Source: Variovorax paradoxus
GTDB lineage: Bacteria; Pseudomonadota; Gammaproteobacteria; Burkholderiales; Burkholderiaceae_C
Length of the DNA stretch: 64,000 bases
Assembly: GCF_030811855.1 (NCBI RefSeq)
Contig: NZ_JAUSRN010000002.1
Location: 434,001-498,000 of the forward strand
Direction of reading: 5' to 3'
The translations under genes and the position numbers were made by a program. The notes under the pieces are model-generated. The model saw nothing but the letters and a program-made list of their open reading frames with translations, was not told the origin of the DNA and did not search any database. This document shows, in pieces, positions 61,646-64,000 of the stretch (its first letter is position 1; every line of letters begins with the position of its first letter).

Positions 61646-62782
61646 TCAGTACTTCTTCCACACGACCCGATTCACATAATCGGTGTAGCTGTGAATGATG
61701 CGCAGCACCTTGTCCGAGACATTCGGCATGCTGTAGTCGGCAATCTGACGCAAGCCACGCAGATCACCGCGAGGCTGGGTCTGGAGGATGGCCAGCCCCT
61801 GGCGCACACGCGCAACCTCGAGCCCCACCATCATTACCGCGCCCTCTTCCATTGCTTCAGGCCGCTCGTGCGCCTCGCGCAGGTTGAGCGCCGGAAAGTT
61901 CAGGATTGACGACTCTTCGTTGATGGTGCCGCTGTCGGAAAGAACTGCGCGGGCAGACATCTGCAGCTTGACGTAGTCGTGAAAGCCGAGAGGCTTGAGC
62001 AGGCGAACATTTGCATGAAAGTGAGCCCCTGCCGCGTCGATGCGCTTTTGGGTGCGCGGGTGCGTGGAAACGATCACCGGCAATCCATGATCTTCAGCCA
62101 CTGCATTGAGCACATCGACCAGCTTGGCGAAGGACTGGTGAGACTCGATGTTCTCCTCGCGATGGGCGCTCACCACAAAGTACTGGCTTCCCTCAAGCCT
62201 CAGCCGCGTGAGCACATCGGACGCATCGATGCTCGAGCGGTAGTGCGATAACACCTCGACCATGGGACTGCCAGTCTTGATCACCAAGTCTGGCGGCAGC
62301 CCCTCTCGCAGCAGGTAGTCGCGGGCGATGGTGCTATAGGTCAGATTCACATCGGCCGTGTGATCCACGATGCGCCGGTTGGTCTCTTCCGGCACGCGTT
62401 GGTCGAAGCAGCGGTTGCCGGCTTCCATGTGAAAGATCGGAATCTTGCGACGTTTGGCCGGAATGACGGATAGGCAACTGTTGGTGTCGCCCAGCACCAG
62501 CATTGCCTCGGGCTGTTCCTGCCCAAGTACCTTGTCGACCGCGATGATGAGATTGCCTATGGTGTGCGCGGCCCCTGTCGAATCTGCCGCGCTGTTCAAG
62601 AAATGATCGGGCTTGCGAACCCCGAGGTCATCGAAGAAGACTTGGTTGAGTTCGTAGTCGTAGTTTTGGCCGGTATGAACCAGCACATGGTCGCAATGCT
62701 CGTCCAGACGCGCCAACACACGGGAGAGGCGAATGATCTCGGGGCGCGTGCCCACCACTGTCAAGACCTTGAGTTTCTTCAT
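61646..62782 (-). CDS. fnlC: UDP-HexNAc 2-epimerase, WecB/FnlC-like (UDP-L-FucNAc pathway)
   Basis: 378 residues of the non-hydrolysing UDP-GlcNAc 2-epimerase family: VGTRPEIIRLSRVLARLDE, HTGQNYDYELNQVFFDDLGV, FHMEAGNRCFDQRVPEETNR, VSAHREENIESHQSF, DSGTINEESSILNFPALNLR. The lineage with FFDDLGVRKPDHFLN and SSILNFPALNLREAHERPEA is that of FnlC/WbjD/CapG. It catalyses the last epimerisation to UDP-L-FucNAc. It lies upstream of the WbjC/CapF homologue on the same strand, supporting that assignment over wecB. Confidence 0.88.
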   Translation of the reverse strand: MKKLKVLTVVGTRPEIIRLSRVLARLDEHCDHVLVHTGQNYDYELNQVFFDDLGVRKPDHFLNSAADSTGAAHTIGNLIIAVDKVLGQEQPEAMLVLGDTNSCLSVIPAKRRKIPIFHMEAGNRCFDQRVPEETNRRIVDHTADVNLTYSTIARDYLLREGLPPDLVIKTGSPMVEVLSHYRSSIDASDVLTRLRLEGSQYFVVSAHREENIESHQSFAKLVDVLNAVAEDHGLPVIVSTHPRTQKRIDAAGAHFHANVRLLKPLGFHDYVKLQMSARAVLSDSGTINEESSILNFPALNLREAHERPEAMEEGAVMMVGLEVARVRQGLAILQTQPRGDLRGLRQIADYSMPNVSDKVLRIIHSYTDYVNRVVWKKY

Positions 62783-62806
62783 GGGAACAATCAGTAATCG
62801 AAGGGC

Positions 62807-63934
62807 CTACAGCGGGCAGGCGAAGGTGTCGGGCCGCGCGCGGTCGAACACCTCGTTGGCCCAGAGCATGACGACCATCTCTTCAGCGCCGATGTTGGTG
62901 ATGTCGTGCGTCCAGCCGGGCACGGTCTCGACAATTTCAGGCTTCTCGCCCGCGGTGAGCAGCTCATGTGCTTCGCCCGTCTGCATGTGCCGGAACTTGA
63001 AGCGCGCCTGCCCCTTGATCACCAAGAACTTCTCGGTCTTGCTGTGGTGGTAGTGGCCGCCTCGCGTAATGCCCGGGTGCGCGGTAAAGAACGAAAACTG
63101 GCCGGCGTCCGGCGTCTTGAGCATCTCGACGAACACGCCGCGCGCGTCTCCGTACTGCGGCACCGAGTAGGCAAACGACTCGGGTGGCAAGTAGCTCACA
63201 TAGGTTGAATAGAGCGCCCGCACCAACCCTGTTCCCACGCGATCGATGGTGAGCGTGTTGCGACTGTCCCTGAACGACTGAATCTGCTGGGCCAGTTCGC
63301 CCACAGTGGTGATGTACTGCGGCGCTACGGCGGCAAAGCCATCTGCGTTGGCCTCAGCATCTGCGCCGTCCATCAACTGAAGAAGGCGCTCGATGACGTC
63401 GTCCACGTAAACCAGGGTGACGGCAGCGGACGGGTCATTGACCCGGATGGGAAGGCCGCGCGAAATGTTGTGGCAGAACGTAGCCACGGCTGAGTTGTAG
63501 TTTGGCCGGCACCATTTGCCGAACACATTGGGCAGCCGGAAGATGTGCACCGGAATGCCCTGGCTGCGGTTAGCGGCCTGCAGCGCTTCTTCCGCTCCGC
63601 GCTTGCTGCGGCCGTAGGGGTTGTCTAAATCTGCCTGTGTGGACGAGGTGTAGACGACGGGCACCTTCTTGCCTGTGGACTCGGCCACGGTGCCGATGGC
63701 CTGGCACAGGCTTTTTGTGAGTTCCGTGTTGCCGCTAGCGAACTCATGCGGGTCTTGCGGACGATTGACGCCCGCCAGGTGAAACACGAAGTCCACCCCC
63801 TTCAACAGCGCAGGCAATTGCTCCACGCCGTCGTCGCGAGTGAAGCAAACCACCTGCACATCCTTGCGCTCGGCCAAGTGCAACTGCAGGTTCTTGCCCA
63901 CGAAGCCGCTGGAGCCGGTGATCAATACCTTCAT
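62807..63934 (-). CDS. fnlB: CapF/FnlB/WbjC bifunctional reductase-cupin (UDP-L-FucNAc pathway)
   Basis: 375 residues. The N-terminal SDR has MKVLITGSSGFVGKNLQLHL, FVFHLAGVNRPQDPHEFASG, YGRSKRGAEEAL and a catalytic-type Tyr-Lys. The C-terminal ~120 residues are a cupin with GGHYHHSKTEKFLVIKGQAR. The two-domain layout and sequence match CapF/WbjC, which performs C3 epimerisation and C4 reduction towards UDP-L-FucNAc. ATG 63934 was chosen over an upstream ATG at 63973, which lies in the end of the preceding gene. Confidence 0.92.
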   Translation of the reverse strand: MKVLITGSSGFVGKNLQLHLAERKDVQVVCFTRDDGVEQLPALLKGVDFVFHLAGVNRPQDPHEFASGNTELTKSLCQAIGTVAESTGKKVPVVYTSSTQADLDNPYGRSKRGAEEALQAANRSQGIPVHIFRLPNVFGKWCRPNYNSAVATFCHNISRGLPIRVNDPSAAVTLVYVDDVIERLLQLMDGADAEANADGFAAVAPQYITTVGELAQQIQSFRDSRNTLTIDRVGTGLVRALYSTYVSYLPPESFAYSVPQYGDARGVFVEMLKTPDAGQFSFFTAHPGITRGGHYHHSKTEKFLVIKGQARFKFRHMQTGEAHELLTAGEKPEIVETVPGWTHDITNIGAEEMVVMLWANEVFDRARPDTFACPL

Positions 63935-63938
63935 GGCC

Positions 63939-64000
63939 TTACTCCTGCGCCAAGGCGGGTTCACCGCGGGCAATGCGTCGCATGAAGTCGAGCTTGAGCA
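63939..64000 (-). CDS. Probable CapE/FnlA-like gene, C-terminal end only (truncated by window)
   Basis: An open leftward frame enters from the window edge and ends in TAA at 63939-63941. The readable residues are LKLDFMRRIARGEPALAQE. It stops four bases before the CapF/FnlB start. In UDP-L-FucNAc operons the preceding gene is the 4,6-dehydratase/5-epimerase FnlA/CapE/WbjB. Identity is inferred from position only; the 20 residues are too few to confirm. Confidence 0.55.
   Translation of the reverse strand, partial: LKLDFMRRIARGEPALAQE

Overview
The window is one high-GC stretch of a betaproteobacterial chromosome. Protein content (arsRC-acr3-arsH, Bug/TctC and TRAP transport, a YjbEFGH-type exopolysaccharide locus, CheB/CheR hybrid kinases) and codon usage suggest Burkholderiales, most like Comamonadaceae such as Variovorax. 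The genus is an inference from gene style, not from a marker gene. I saw no rRNA, tRNA, CRISPR array or intact insertion sequence.

Layout. 1-6.5 kb: the 3' end of a GspE/PulE-type ATPase gene, an EAL phosphodiesterase, exonuclease III, a complete arsenic-resistance cluster and a Nudix protein. 6.5-24.4 kb: a dense signalling block with two giant CheB-CheR-PAS-histidine kinase-receiver proteins, a stand-alone CheB, an NtrC-type sigma-54 activator, a membrane protein holding only a phosphoacceptor (DHp) helix, an RpoN paralogue, a SIR2-like protein, and several very small proteins. 24.6-33.2 kb: a ZIP metal transporter, small membrane proteins, an SDR-DoxX fusion and a run of regulators (LuxR, two duplicated Crp/Fnr, AraC, LysR). 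33.3-44 kb: two adjacent carbon-acid catabolic clusters, TctC-UxaA-HpaI and TRAP-VOC-RuBisCO-like protein-DUF1537 kinase, with a LysR and a LacI regulator. 44.3-64 kb: a surface polysaccharide locus with a translationally coupled yjbE-yjbF-yjbGH-wzb-wzc operon, acyltransferases and an O-antigen ligase in lower-GC DNA, then leftward genes for a UDP-bacillosamine-type pathway (PglF/E/D/C-like) and the UDP-L-FucNAc pathway.

The most striking signal is in 11-24.4 kb. Eight sequences matching the sigma-54 promoter (GG-N10-GC, mostly GGCACG-N4-TTGC) lie just upstream of genes in the block, including the rpoN paralogue itself. They occur on both strands and fit plausible 5' leaders. This suggests a self-contained sigma-54 regulon with its own sigma factor, activator and candidate sensors. 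Several outputs are unusual: a CheB domain lacking its catalytic Ser and His, a SIR2 protein, a KGG-type stress protein, paralogous roughly 90-residue proteins, and a gene whose start appears to depend on a C8 tract.
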